A program made the position numbers and the translations under genes. Shown here one piece after another: positions 1 through 8,649 of a DNA stretch of 64,000 bases. This stretch comes from Leeuwenhoekiella sp044542075 (GTDB taxonomy: Bacteria; Bacteroidota; Bacteroidia; Flavobacteriales; Flavobacteriaceae), in NCBI RefSeq assembly GCF_044542075.1, contig NZ_JBITTU010000011.1, forward strand, positions 26,514-90,513, read 5' to 3'. The notes below the pieces were generated by a model. It did not search any database, was not told the origin of the DNA, and was given only the letters and a program-made list of their open reading frames with translations. Each line of letters starts with the position of its first letter. The stretch's first letter is position 1.

Positions 1-81
1 GGTGGCCAGACCTATTTCCTGTATATTATACCCATTAGTATCTAATGGGCCGTTTGCCGTCCTAACTATAGCGAGATACAT
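1..81 (-). CDS. glycosyltransferase, N-terminal fragment (runs off left edge)
   Basis: The first 27 codons of a gene that continues beyond the window. It starts MYLAIVRTANGPLDTNGYN, a hydrophobic first strand followed by a small glycine/asparagine-rich loop, as GT-B (GT4-like) glycosyltransferases begin. The ATG follows the TAA of the upstream gene with no gap (TAAATG), so the two are almost certainly translationally coupled in the polysaccharide operon. The glycosyltransferase call rests on this short N-terminus and on context. Confidence 0.6.
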   Translation of the reverse strand, partial: MYLAIVRTANGPLDTNGYNIQEIGLAT

Positions 82-1068
82 TTAAATAAAATTCTCGAGT
101 TTATTAGGAAATTTATTCCAGGTATTTTCTTCCAAATAGCTACAGACTGCTTCGCGGTTTTGAGGCTTACTAATGTCAATCTTCTCTATTTCATCAAAAG
201 TATCATAACAATTAACAATACCTTTTAAATCTCTAAAGTTACCGACATTTTTTCCAATTATTCGCCTATTAAAATTCAAGCTATAAATTAAAGAACCTGA
301 TGACAAAACAGAGTCTGGACTAAATGTAAAAAGGGTACTTCGCGAACTACTAATTAAATCTTTTAATTCCTTGTCAGTAATAAATCTATTTATAAAATGA
401 ATATTTGTATTTGTTTTACTCATAATTTTACTAGCATAGTTTTCATTTTGCCCTTGACCGCAAATCAAGATTTTTTTATCTCTAAAAAAAGAACTCTGCT
501 CAACATACTCTAAAAACTCCAGTATTTTTTTATGAGGTCCAATTCCTCCCCAAATAATATAATCCCATTTTTCATCAATATGTGCATGGATCTTTTGTGA
601 ATAAACGGGATGTGGTATATGACGCACTTTAAAACCAAACTTAGCTGCGTATTTTTCATTAAAAAATTCAACTCCTTCTTGACTGTGTACAATTACCACA
701 TCTGCGAATCTAGCCATTAAATCCATTACTTTTGTAACAAGATAATTCGGTCCGTAATGAGATTGCTTATTATGTAAAATCCAAACTAACTTTTTATTTA
801 AAATCCACAAGAGTGGAAGTAAAAATATAAAGAGAATTGTTTGAATAGAACCATACCGTTTGTAGGGGATTAAATCTACCCAATTGAAAATGAATACTTC
901 TGCCTTAAGATTAGTAAAAGCACTTATTATTCCCAACTTCACATTGCAATTTGAAACATAATCTTCATTTTCTATAAATGATTCCGTGAAATATTTTATA
1001 TATAAATTTCCAGAAGTATCTTTATCAGGATTATATGTGGGATATATATAATATACTTTTTGAGACAT
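82..1068 (-). CDS. GT-B type glycosyltransferase (group 1-like)
   Basis: 328 residues. Predicted to transfer a sugar from a nucleotide donor during assembly of the surface polysaccharide, at the cytoplasmic face of the inner membrane. The layout is GT-B: an N-terminal Rossmann half with a hydrophobic stretch near residues 78-97 that could dock on the membrane, then a second half starting near residue 170 (WDYIIWGGIGPHKKI), a strand ILICGQGQN near 197, and a donor-site-like segment SPDSVLSSGSL near 253. The usual EX7E motif of GT4 is not obvious, so donor and linkage cannot be named. It is flanked by a Wzy-like polymerase 34 nt upstream and another glycosyltransferase directly downstream. Confidence 0.75.
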   Translation of the reverse strand: MSQKVYYIYPTYNPDKDTSGNLYIKYFTESFIENEDYVSNCNVKLGIISAFTNLKAEVFIFNWVDLIPYKRYGSIQTILFIFLLPLLWILNKKLVWILHNKQSHYGPNYLVTKVMDLMARFADVVIVHSQEGVEFFNEKYAAKFGFKVRHIPHPVYSQKIHAHIDEKWDYIIWGGIGPHKKILEFLEYVEQSSFFRDKKILICGQGQNENYASKIMSKTNTNIHFINRFITDKELKDLISSSRSTLFTFSPDSVLSSGSLIYSLNFNRRIIGKNVGNFRDLKGIVNCYDTFDEIEKIDISKPQNREAVCSYLEENTWNKFPNKLENFI

Positions 1069-1102
1069 TTAGATTTAGAATTAGAAATTTTGCAATTTTA
1101 AT

Positions 1103-2353
1103 TTATAGTACCCTAGTTTTAAGGCTATATAGAATGTTTTTGTCCATTAAGATCAACCCAATGAGTATAAAAATTGCAGCACCTGCAGAGTTAAAAAACA
1201 CTGGCATACCAATTGAGTTTATAAAAAGTAACAGAAAACAAACTGAGATAGATACCTGTATAAGTTTGTTATCAGCGTTCCATCGCTGAGCAAGTTTAAA
1301 AATATTATACAATAGCAGTAAATAACAGATAAAGCCAAATACCCCTAGCTCTACTAATATTGGAGGCCATTGAGTATCGTTAACATAAATCGGTTTTTTT
1401 TTTGTCAACCCATAAACATTATCTAGGTTATACATATCATAAATCGGCGAATAGGTAACTACAGAATAATGGGACCCGTAAGTTCCAAAACCAGTTCCCA
1501 AGGGAAAATGATCTCGAGAAATTCTGATTGAATTTATATAAAGTTCTGACCGCGCTGTACGATTGTCTGCTTTTTTTGCGACAAAAGTATCAACAAATTT
1601 TTGTTCAATCAATTGAGAAACACCTCCTAAGCTAACTAAAACAACTAAAAATAATGACAACACCATAATATTTTTAAAGCTGAATATTTTAACATTACTA
1701 CTGTATATAAAAACTAGTAAAACTCCTGTAAACGCAAAAACTTTAACCCTAAAGGATATGATAAGTAGGGTAAATACTAAAAGAGAAATAAATTTGGGTT
1801 GTTTTTTCAAAAAATTCAGATAGAAAAAGACAAGTCCTAAAAAAGAAATTACAATACCATAGCTAGCTTTAGGATTAAAGTAACTAGTTAGCTGAGGTAA
1901 GGGACCTAAAAATTCTATACTACCCCTAAAAATTACAATTTGACCTAAAAGCCCTAGAATAATAAGCAATAAACTGAAGTGAAAATGATTTTTTAAACAC
2001 CTATAAAGTTTAAGCCGATTTAAATGATTATTATTCAGAAATAGAATAAAAAAAAGAAAAGGAATATAACTTTTAACATAAACAAGCGCTCCTAATAGCG
2101 ATATTTTAATAGGTTGATACTCAAAATAAAACGAACTTAAAAACCCTATAAATAAAATACTACATAGTAGGCCTAATATTCTAAGAAGAAATTTATTCTT
2201 TAAAATAATATTTATATAGACAAGAATATAGGGTAAAAGCAAAAGAGATATAAACTCATCTAAAATCTTAATACTTTCAGGTAAGAATGATATTAAACTA
2301 TCATAATAAATTCCAAAAAAAAACAATAAAAAAACTACTAATTTTTCCTTCAA
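1103..2353 (-). CDS. O-antigen ligase/Wzy-like polysaccharide polymerase, multispanning membrane protein
   Basis: 416 residues with about ten to eleven hydrophobic segments and a large polar loop near residues 245-340, the layout of the Wzy/O-antigen ligase superfamily. Within the loop, ARSELY (about 267) followed by PLGTGFGTYG (284-293) is a recognisable signature of that family, which polymerises or ligates undecaprenyl-linked repeat units on the periplasmic face. The start is TTG: the reading frame is open only to a TAG eight codons upstream and holds no ATG or GTG there. Sequence divergence normal for this family prevents choosing between polymerase and ligase, though the setting favours polymerase. 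It is AT-rich compared with the rfb genes. Confidence 0.75.
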   Translation of the reverse strand: MKEKLVVFLLFFFGIYYDSLISFLPESIKILDEFISLLLLPYILVYINIILKNKFLLRILGLLCSILFIGFLSSFYFEYQPIKISLLGALVYVKSYIPFLFFILFLNNNHLNRLKLYRCLKNHFHFSLLLIILGLLGQIVIFRGSIEFLGPLPQLTSYFNPKASYGIVISFLGLVFFYLNFLKKQPKFISLLVFTLLIISFRVKVFAFTGVLLVFIYSSNVKIFSFKNIMVLSLFLVVLVSLGGVSQLIEQKFVDTFVAKKADNRTARSELYINSIRISRDHFPLGTGFGTYGSHYSVVTYSPIYDMYNLDNVYGLTKKKPIYVNDTQWPPILVELGVFGFICYLLLLYNIFKLAQRWNADNKLIQVSISVCFLLLFINSIGMPVFFNSAGAAIFILIGLILMDKNILYSLKTRVL

Positions 2354-2409
2354 TTTACAATTGGGATATAAAGACTAGAAAATTGTGGGTTCAATATTAC
2401 ATTCAAACT

Positions 2410-3336
2410 TTAACGCTTCTTGAACTTTAAATACAAAACTCCTAAGGGTTTAAGTGATGAGGAACTAGTAATACTAAAAAAATTCCTCATAAATTTTAAC
2501 AACTCTTTTTTTTCAATAACATTCGTATACAAACTCAAGCTAGTAATAAACCAAGTGGTTAAATAAGGATATATCTTCCAAAATCCAATAATATTATTTT
2601 TAAAAAAAACCGTTTTCAACCATCTACTAAAATCAAGATTAGCCTGAATTTTTTTGTTAATTAAAACTAAATCAGTATGATTTGGTGAAATATTAAAAGT
2701 ACTTGACCTCCAGCGCACAAAAGGTCCTGAAATTGTTTTTATTCCTCTCTTAGATGCTAACTTTAACCAAGTGGCAACATCACTATTCCATGCTAAATCA
2801 AACTCTTCAAATCTCTTTTGTTCTTCAAAAAAAGATCTCCTAAATATATATTCAACAACATATGCAGATATATTTCCTCGAAGTTTTTTCTTTAAAAAAT
2901 CAAATGAGCTTAATATTTGAGGAAGTTTTTCAACGTATAAAGTTTGATTAGCCTCATCTACGACCTTCACATTAAAACGAAATAGATCAAATGAATTACG
3001 ATTTATACTTAATTCTTTATAAAAAGTATCGACACAATGCGCGTCTATTACGTCATCATCTGAAAATAACCAAAGCCACTCTTCGTTTTTCGTTAAATCA
3101 ATACAACGCTCCCATTGATGAACCAAACTTTTTGAACCGAGATTTGAAGTAAATCTAAAATAAGTAATATTTAATACCTCCCTAAATTCATCCACTATTG
3201 TTTCAATTGAATCTGGGCTACAATCATCCCCTATATAAACGTTAAATTGTTTATTTGTTTGTTTTGCCAGAGAATTTAAGGCTTCTTTTAAAAATACTGC
3301 TTTATATACGGGAAGTACTATAGCCAGTTCACACAT
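2410..3336 (-). CDS. family 2 glycosyltransferase (GT-A fold)
   Basis: 308 residues. The N-terminus LAIVLPVYK (4-12), GDDCSPD (36-42) and the metal/nucleotide-binding SDDDVID (92-98) are the standard GT2 landmarks. The protein is therefore an inverting transferase using a nucleotide-sugar, on the cytoplasmic side of the membrane. The C-terminal third is hydrophobic-aromatic, possibly a membrane-associated helix pair. The sugar transferred is not predictable. It is the first gene of the AT-rich transferase block, separated from rfbB by about 520 nt of non-coding DNA, so it may have its own promoter or depend on read-through. Confidence 0.85.
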   Translation of the reverse strand: MCELAIVLPVYKAVFLKEALNSLAKQTNKQFNVYIGDDCSPDSIETIVDEFREVLNITYFRFTSNLGSKSLVHQWERCIDLTKNEEWLWLFSDDDVIDAHCVDTFYKELSINRNSFDLFRFNVKVVDEANQTLYVEKLPQILSSFDFLKKKLRGNISAYVVEYIFRRSFFEEQKRFEEFDLAWNSDVATWLKLASKRGIKTISGPFVRWRSSTFNISPNHTDLVLINKKIQANLDFSRWLKTVFFKNNIIGFWKIYPYLTTWFITSLSLYTNVIEKKELLKFMRNFFSITSSSSLKPLGVLYLKFKKR

Positions 3337-3860
3337 AAATACTTAAGAAATTTAATTGGTTATAGCTTGAATATTCTTATAATTGAAACAAACACATAGT
3401 TAATTATTTTAAAGAAGTAGGTGAATGCCAATAATAAATACTTTCAAAAAAAATAACCACTATTTTTAAAGACTATCACATATTAAGTTATTTATAGCTT
3501 TATTAATGATAATGCTTTATCTAAACGATAATCTATATTTTAAAACATTGATAATTATAAATGAGAACACAGTATTATCAGAATTATATAATTTTCGTAA
3601 ACATCATCTGTTTTTTTTAATCTAAATCCCGGTTAGAAAATATATATTCATTAACACTTTAAAATAATTAACATTAGTAATTTTAATAAAGATCAATAAA
3701 AAGTTTTTTACTGAAACAAAGATTTAAAGTAAAAAGGGAAGATATAATTTAAGTGATGATTTGGTTTTTATTTTTTAGTAAAAAAACTTGTAAATAATTG
3801 GTCTCAATACTAATTATATTAAAATTTCAAAATTAATTGGTTGGTAAATAAGAAAACAAA
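3337..3860. other. 524-nt AT-rich non-coding gap
   Basis: No open frame of note on either strand and no clear match to TAnnTTTG/TTG in the minus direction. It is markedly AT-rich even for this genome. It separates the conserved rhamnose genes from the variable transferase block, a typical recombination boundary in polysaccharide loci. It could hold a degraded gene that I cannot recognise. Confidence 0.5.
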
Positions 3861-4871
3861 TTAGTTATATTTCTTTAAATACCACTCTATAGTTTTTTTA
3901 ATTCCTGTTTCAAAATTTTCATCAGCATTCCAACCTAATTCTTTTTCAATTTTTGAAGCATCTATTGCATACCTTCGGTCATGCCCAGCTCGATCTTCAA
4001 CGAAGATAATCTGTTCATTATAAGAACCCGAATCTTTAGGATTTAGTACATCAAGAAGTTCACAAATTGTTTTAGCTATATAATTGTTATTGCGTTCATT
4101 TTTTCCACCTATATTATAAACCTCTCCAGATTTACCATTTTTATATGCTAGTTCAATACCCGTGCAGTGATCTAAAACATATAACCAATCTCTTATATTT
4201 TTACCATCACCATATATAGGAATATTTTCCCCATTTAAAGCTTTTCTAATAACTGTAGGTATAAGTTTTTCATCGTGCTGTTTAGGACCATAATTGTTAG
4301 AACAATTTGTTATAACCGTATTCATACCATAGGTATGATGATAGCTACGAACAATCATGTCTGAACCCGCTTTACTTGCGCTATATGGAGAATTTGGAGC
4401 ATATGGAGTTTCTTCAGTAAAAAGACCGGTCTCTCCTAGTGTGCCATAAACCTCATCTGTACTTACATGATGAAATCTACAGTTGGTGAAATCGCTTTTG
4501 TATTGAAATGGTTTGTCCATCCATTTTTTAAAAGCAACATCAATTAATATAAAAGTTCCATTAACATTGGTTTCAATGAATACTCCTGGATTTTTAATAC
4601 TATTATCAACGTGCGATTCTGCAGCAAAATGTATTACTCCCTCAATATTGTGTTCATCAAATATATGCTCTACGACCTTACGATCGCGTATATCTCCCTT
4701 TATGAAAGTATAACGATCATGATTTTTTATCTCATCAAGATTCGCTAAATCCCCAGCATAAGTTAATAAATCAAGATTAATCAAATTAACGTCAGGATTG
4801 TTTTTAAGGAAATAGGGAACAAAATTTGAGCCTATAAAGCCGGCTCCGCCGGTAATTAGAATATTTTTCAT
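3861..4871 (-). CDS. rfbB: dTDP-glucose 4,6-dehydratase
   Basis: 336 residues, normal length for RfbB/RmlB. It catalyses step 2 of dTDP-L-rhamnose synthesis, dTDP-glucose to dTDP-4-keto-6-deoxyglucose, in the cytoplasm. Visible motifs: NAD-binding GGAGFIG (8-14), the STDEVYG segment holding the T-D-E catalytic residues (137-143), and the SDR Tyr-x3-Lys pair Y163/K167 in YSASKAGSD. Its ATG overlaps the stop of rfbD by one base (TAATG), so the two are translationally coupled. It is the last of four consecutive rhamnose genes in transcription order rfbA-rfbC-rfbD-rfbB. Confidence 0.96.
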   Translation of the reverse strand: MKNILITGGAGFIGSNFVPYFLKNNPDVNLINLDLLTYAGDLANLDEIKNHDRYTFIKGDIRDRKVVEHIFDEHNIEGVIHFAAESHVDNSIKNPGVFIETNVNGTFILIDVAFKKWMDKPFQYKSDFTNCRFHHVSTDEVYGTLGETGLFTEETPYAPNSPYSASKAGSDMIVRSYHHTYGMNTVITNCSNNYGPKQHDEKLIPTVIRKALNGENIPIYGDGKNIRDWLYVLDHCTGIELAYKNGKSGEVYNIGGKNERNNNYIAKTICELLDVLNPKDSGSYNEQIIFVEDRAGHDRRYAIDASKIEKELGWNADENFETGIKKTIEWYLKKYN

Positions 4872-5734
4872 TATTTATTATTTAAAAGTACTAAGCATTT
4901 TTTCAAACTATCTTTCCAGTAAGGGATTTCAGTATTAAAGTCAACCTTTAAACTGTCTTTACTCATCAAAGAGTAATGAGGTCTTTTTGCTGTTGTAGGG
5001 TAAGATGATGTTGGTATAGGATTAACAGTGCAGTTTAAACCAGATAATTCTAAAGTTTCTTTAGCTAAGTCATACCAAGAGCATACACCCTCATTTGTAT
5101 AATGATATACTTTCACATCATCTCCTTCATAACTAATACCACTTTCTAATATAAATTGAGCTAAATCTCTAGCATATGTAGGAGATCCCACCTGATCATA
5201 AATGACGTTTAAATTTTCTTTTTCACTTCCTAATTTTAACATCGTCTTTACAAAGTTATTTCCGAACGACGAATAAACCCAAGAGGTTCTTATGATTATT
5301 GAGCCCTTAGGATTTATAGTTGACATAGCCTGCTCACCAGCAAGCTTTGTAGACCCATAAAAATTTACAGGACTCGTTAAATCATCAGGAAAGTAAGGCT
5401 TATGACCTTCCCCATCAAAAACATAATCTGTAGAAATATGTATAAGTTTACAATTATACTTTTTGCTTAATAAAGCGAGTGATTTTACAGAAAAATGGTT
5501 AATTAACTCTGCTTGCTCTTTCTCATTTTCAGACTTATCAACCGCAGTAAATGCCGCACAATTTATAATGCAATCAATTTTATTTTCAATTATAAAATTT
5601 TCAACTTTAGAAGCATTGGTAATGTCAAGCTCTTTTGAATTAGTGAAATAAAAATCATTTGTATTAAACTCACGTGACAATGTATTTAATTCAGAGCCAA
5701 GTTGACCTGCACTTCCAGTTATCAAAATTTTCAT
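4871..5734 (-). CDS. rfbD: dTDP-4-dehydrorhamnose reductase
   Basis: 287 residues. Final step of dTDP-L-rhamnose synthesis: NAD(P)H reduction of dTDP-4-keto-L-rhamnose. Visible: GSAGQLG dinucleotide loop (7-13), STDYVFDG (101-108) and the catalytic Y126/K130 in YGSTKLAGE. It overlaps rfbC by 4 nt (ATGA) and rfbB by 1 nt, so the three are tightly coupled. Nothing is missing from the family core. Confidence 0.95.
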   Translation of the reverse strand: MKILITGSAGQLGSELNTLSREFNTNDFYFTNSKELDITNASKVENFIIENKIDCIINCAAFTAVDKSENEKEQAELINHFSVKSLALLSKKYNCKLIHISTDYVFDGEGHKPYFPDDLTSPVNFYGSTKLAGEQAMSTINPKGSIIIRTSWVYSSFGNNFVKTMLKLGSEKENLNVIYDQVGSPTYARDLAQFILESGISYEGDDVKVYHYTNEGVCSWYDLAKETLELSGLNCTVNPIPTSSYPTTAKRPHYSLMSKDSLKVDFNTEIPYWKDSLKKCLVLLNNK

Positions 5735-6306
5735 TTACTATAAAGTTTTTGGTCAAAATCAAAATACTTAGCATTTGAAAAAGAGGGTTGATTTTTATCT
5801 TTTTCTGAAAGCATCATTTCTTCTAACTTTATTCTCCAATCTATTTTGAGCTCAGGATCATCAAAGGCCAAGCCCGTATCAAACTCTGGAGCATAATAAT
5901 TATCGCACTTATAGAAAAAAGTTGCACTTTCAGACAATACTACAAACCCGTGAGCAAAACCTCTAGGTATAAATAATTGATGTTTATTTTCCGAGCTTAA
6001 TTCAACGGCAACGCTTTCTCCAAATGTTGGTGAACCTTTACGCATATCAACTGCAACATCTAAAACTTTACCAACTAATACTCGCACGAGTTTGGTTTGG
6101 GCAAATGGCGGTAGTTGATAATGCAATCCTCGAAGCACCCCAAATGAAGAACTTGACTCATTGTCTTGACAAAAATCGACAGAATAACCTAAAAATTCAG
6201 ATAAATGATCTCCTCGGAATGATTCCATGAAATAGCCTCTCGGATCACCATAAATATCAGGTTTACATATAACTACATCTGGTATGGCTGTTCTTTCAAA
6301 ATTCAT
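5731..6306 (-). CDS. rfbC: dTDP-4-dehydrorhamnose 3,5-epimerase
   Basis: 191 residues, a cupin-fold epimerase for step 3 of dTDP-rhamnose synthesis. Landmarks: the LRGLHYQ motif carrying catalytic His62, the charged VDMRKGSPTFG segment (86-96), RGFAHGF (115-121), and an aromatic active-site Tyr in FFYKCDNYY (near 131). Its stop overlaps the rfbD start (ATGA). It follows rfbA by 6 nt. Confidence 0.95.
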   Translation of the reverse strand: MNFERTAIPDVVICKPDIYGDPRGYFMESFRGDHLSEFLGYSVDFCQDNESSSSFGVLRGLHYQLPPFAQTKLVRVLVGKVLDVAVDMRKGSPTFGESVAVELSSENKHQLFIPRGFAHGFVVLSESATFFYKCDNYYAPEFDTGLAFDDPELKIDWRIKLEEMMLSEKDKNQPSFSNAKYFDFDQKLYSK

Positions 6307-6312
6307 ATTTTA

Positions 6313-7188
6313 TTATTTTTGAGCTCTTTTTATAAGATATTGACCATACCCATTTTTCTTTAAAGGTTCTGCTAAGGACAATAAATTTTCTCTAGTTATA
6401 TAGCCCATCTCATACGCTATCTCTTCTAAACAAGCAACTTTAAGGCCCTGCCTTTTTTCAATAGTATGTATAAAATTTGAAGCTTCAAGCATAGATTCAT
6501 GCGTTCCTGTATCTAACCAAGCATAACCCCTGCCCATTAAGACCACTTTAAGATTATCTTCTTTAAGATATTCTTCGTTTAAGGTTGTGATTTCTAACTC
6601 ACCACGATCGCTAGGTTTAATTTCCTTTGCCTTTTGTACGACATTGTTAGGGTAAAAATAAAGACCTACAACTGCATAATTACTTTTTGGTTCTTTAGGC
6701 TTCTCTTCAAGACTTAAAACATTACCCTCTTTATCAAATTCTGCAACACCGTAACGCTCTGGATCTGTCACATAGTAACCAAAAACGGTAGCACTCTTTT
6801 TTGATGTAACATTTAAAACAGATTCCTTAAGTAAATTTGTAAATCCGTGTCCATAAAATATATTATCCCCTAGAACAAGACAAACATCATCATCTCCTAT
6901 AAAGTCTTCCCCTAGTATAAATGCCTGAGCTAAACCATCAGGACTAGGCTGTACTACATATTCAAAATGCATACCTATATCAGAACCATCACCTAAAAGC
7001 TTTTCAAAGTTAGGCAAGTCTACAGGTGTAGATATTATTAGAATCTCACGTATACCGGCTAACATTAGAACTGAAAGTGGATAATAAACCATTGGTTTAT
7101 CATATACATTTAATAATTGCTTAGAAACCCCTTTAGTTATAGGGTAAAGACGAGTTCCTGACCCACCTGCAAGAATAATTCCTTTCAT
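6313..7188 (-). CDS. rfbA: glucose-1-phosphate thymidylyltransferase
   Basis: 291 residues, the usual RfbA/RmlA length. It makes dTDP-glucose from dTTP and glucose-1-phosphate, the entry step of the rhamnose pathway and normally inhibited by dTDP-rhamnose. The N-terminal nucleotidyltransferase signature GGSGTRLYPIT (8-18) and KPMVYYPLS are present, as are GDNIFYG and LDTGTHESM further along. It lies 22 nt after ugd on the same strand. Confidence 0.96.
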   Translation of the reverse strand: MKGIILAGGSGTRLYPITKGVSKQLLNVYDKPMVYYPLSVLMLAGIREILIISTPVDLPNFEKLLGDGSDIGMHFEYVVQPSPDGLAQAFILGEDFIGDDDVCLVLGDNIFYGHGFTNLLKESVLNVTSKKSATVFGYYVTDPERYGVAEFDKEGNVLSLEEKPKEPKSNYAVVGLYFYPNNVVQKAKEIKPSDRGELEITTLNEEYLKEDNLKVVLMGRGYAWLDTGTHESMLEASNFIHTIEKRQGLKVACLEEIAYEMGYITRENLLSLAEPLKKNGYGQYLIKRAQK

Positions 7189-7210
7189 AGTTTGTGTTGT
7201 TTATTTTTAG

Positions 7211-8605
7211 TTAACTTCCTATTGAATAAAACTCAAATCCTATAGTTTCAAGTTCTTGACGATCTAACAATCTGCGCCCATCAAATAAAAAGGCTGGTTT
7301 AAGCATTGTTTGATATATGTGTTTCCAATCTAATGTTTTGAACTCATCCCACTCGGTCATTATGGCAATAGCGTGAGCTCCTTGTGTTGCTTCAATTGCA
7401 TTGTTTACCACTGTAATATTTGCGCGGTTCTCTGCTGCGCTTCGACTATTTAAATAATCCAAGTCTGCAAGTATTTGCTCTTCATTAACCTTAGGGTCAT
7501 AAACCACAATTTCGGCACGCTCATTTAGCAAATAATCTGCTACATAAATAGCTGCTGACTCCCGCGTATCATTCGTGTCTTTTTTAAACGCCCAGCCTAA
7601 CAAGGCAATCTTTTTACCTGAAACAGTATTATATAGCGTTTTAACCATCTTCGCCGCAAAACGACGCTTCTGGTGATCGTTCATAATAATCACCTGCTCC
7701 CAGTAATCAGCAACTTCAGTTAGACCTAATGATTTTGATATATACACCAAATTCAAAATATCTTTTTGAAAGCACGAACCCCCAAATCCTACAGAAGCCT
7801 GTAAAAATTTAGGTCCTATACGGCTGTCCATCCCTATCGCCTTAGCGACTTCCTTAATATCTGCACCCGTTTGCTCACACAATTCTGACAAGGCGTTAAT
7901 ACTGGAAACGCGTTGAGCTAAAAAGGCGTTTGCGGTTAATTTAGAAAGTTCGGAAGACCAAACGTTTGTGGTTAAAATATTTGTTTTAGGAACCCAGTGC
8001 GCATATACATCTACTAAAGCATCAATCGCTTCCCTACCGGCTTCGGTATCGAGATCACCTCCTATCAACACGCGATCGGGAGACTGCAAATCGGTCACCG
8101 CAGTTCCTTCCGCTAAAAATTCCGGGTTGGAAAGTATTTGAAAATTTACCCCATTCCCAGTATTATCTAAAATATTTTTTAAGGCTTCAGCTGTACGTAC
8201 AGGTAAAGTAGATTTCTCAACAACTATTTTATCGGTGGTAGCAACCCGGGCAATTTGCCGGGCACACAATTCGATAAACTTTAAATCAGCAGCCATCCCT
8301 TTACCAATACCATAAGTTTTAGTAGGGGTATTTACAGATATGAAAATCATATCTGCTTCATCAATAGCTCTATCCACGTCTGTTGAAAAAAACAGATTAC
8401 GTCCACGAGCTTCCGCTACTACATCAGCTAACCCGGGTTCATAAATAGGAATATTGTTTACATCTGCATCATTCCATGCAGCGATACGTTTCTCATTAAT
8501 ATCTACCACGGTTACTGTAATACTAGGTGCTTTTTGAGCAATAATTGCCATGGTAGGTCCTCCTACGTATCCGGCACCAATACAACAGATGTTTTTAATT
8601 TTCAT
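7211..8605 (-). CDS. ugd: UDP-glucose 6-dehydrogenase
   Basis: 464 residues. Oxidises UDP-glucose to UDP-glucuronate in two NAD-dependent steps, feeding acidic sugars into the polysaccharide. The N-terminal dinucleotide loop is CIGAGYVGG (8-16). The catalytic cysteine is C278 in GFGGSCFQKD. TPTKTYGIGKGMAAD near 93 and the overall length resemble the longer Ugd form also found in eukaryotes rather than the short enterobacterial one. Base composition is higher in GC than the transferases downstream. It sits between the wzi-like gene and rfbA. Confidence 0.94.
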   Translation of the reverse strand: MKIKNICCIGAGYVGGPTMAIIAQKAPSITVTVVDINEKRIAAWNDADVNNIPIYEPGLADVVAEARGRNLFFSTDVDRAIDEADMIFISVNTPTKTYGIGKGMAADLKFIELCARQIARVATTDKIVVEKSTLPVRTAEALKNILDNTGNGVNFQILSNPEFLAEGTAVTDLQSPDRVLIGGDLDTEAGREAIDALVDVYAHWVPKTNILTTNVWSSELSKLTANAFLAQRVSSINALSELCEQTGADIKEVAKAIGMDSRIGPKFLQASVGFGGSCFQKDILNLVYISKSLGLTEVADYWEQVIIMNDHQKRRFAAKMVKTLYNTVSGKKIALLGWAFKKDTNDTRESAAIYVADYLLNERAEIVVYDPKVNEEQILADLDYLNSRSAAENRANITVVNNAIEATQGAHAIAIMTEWDEFKTLDWKHIYQTMLKPAFLFDGRRLLDRQELETIGFEFYSIGS

Positions 8606-8649
8606 TATAATTTATCACAATTTTGTATTTCCATTAAAGTGGAAATATA

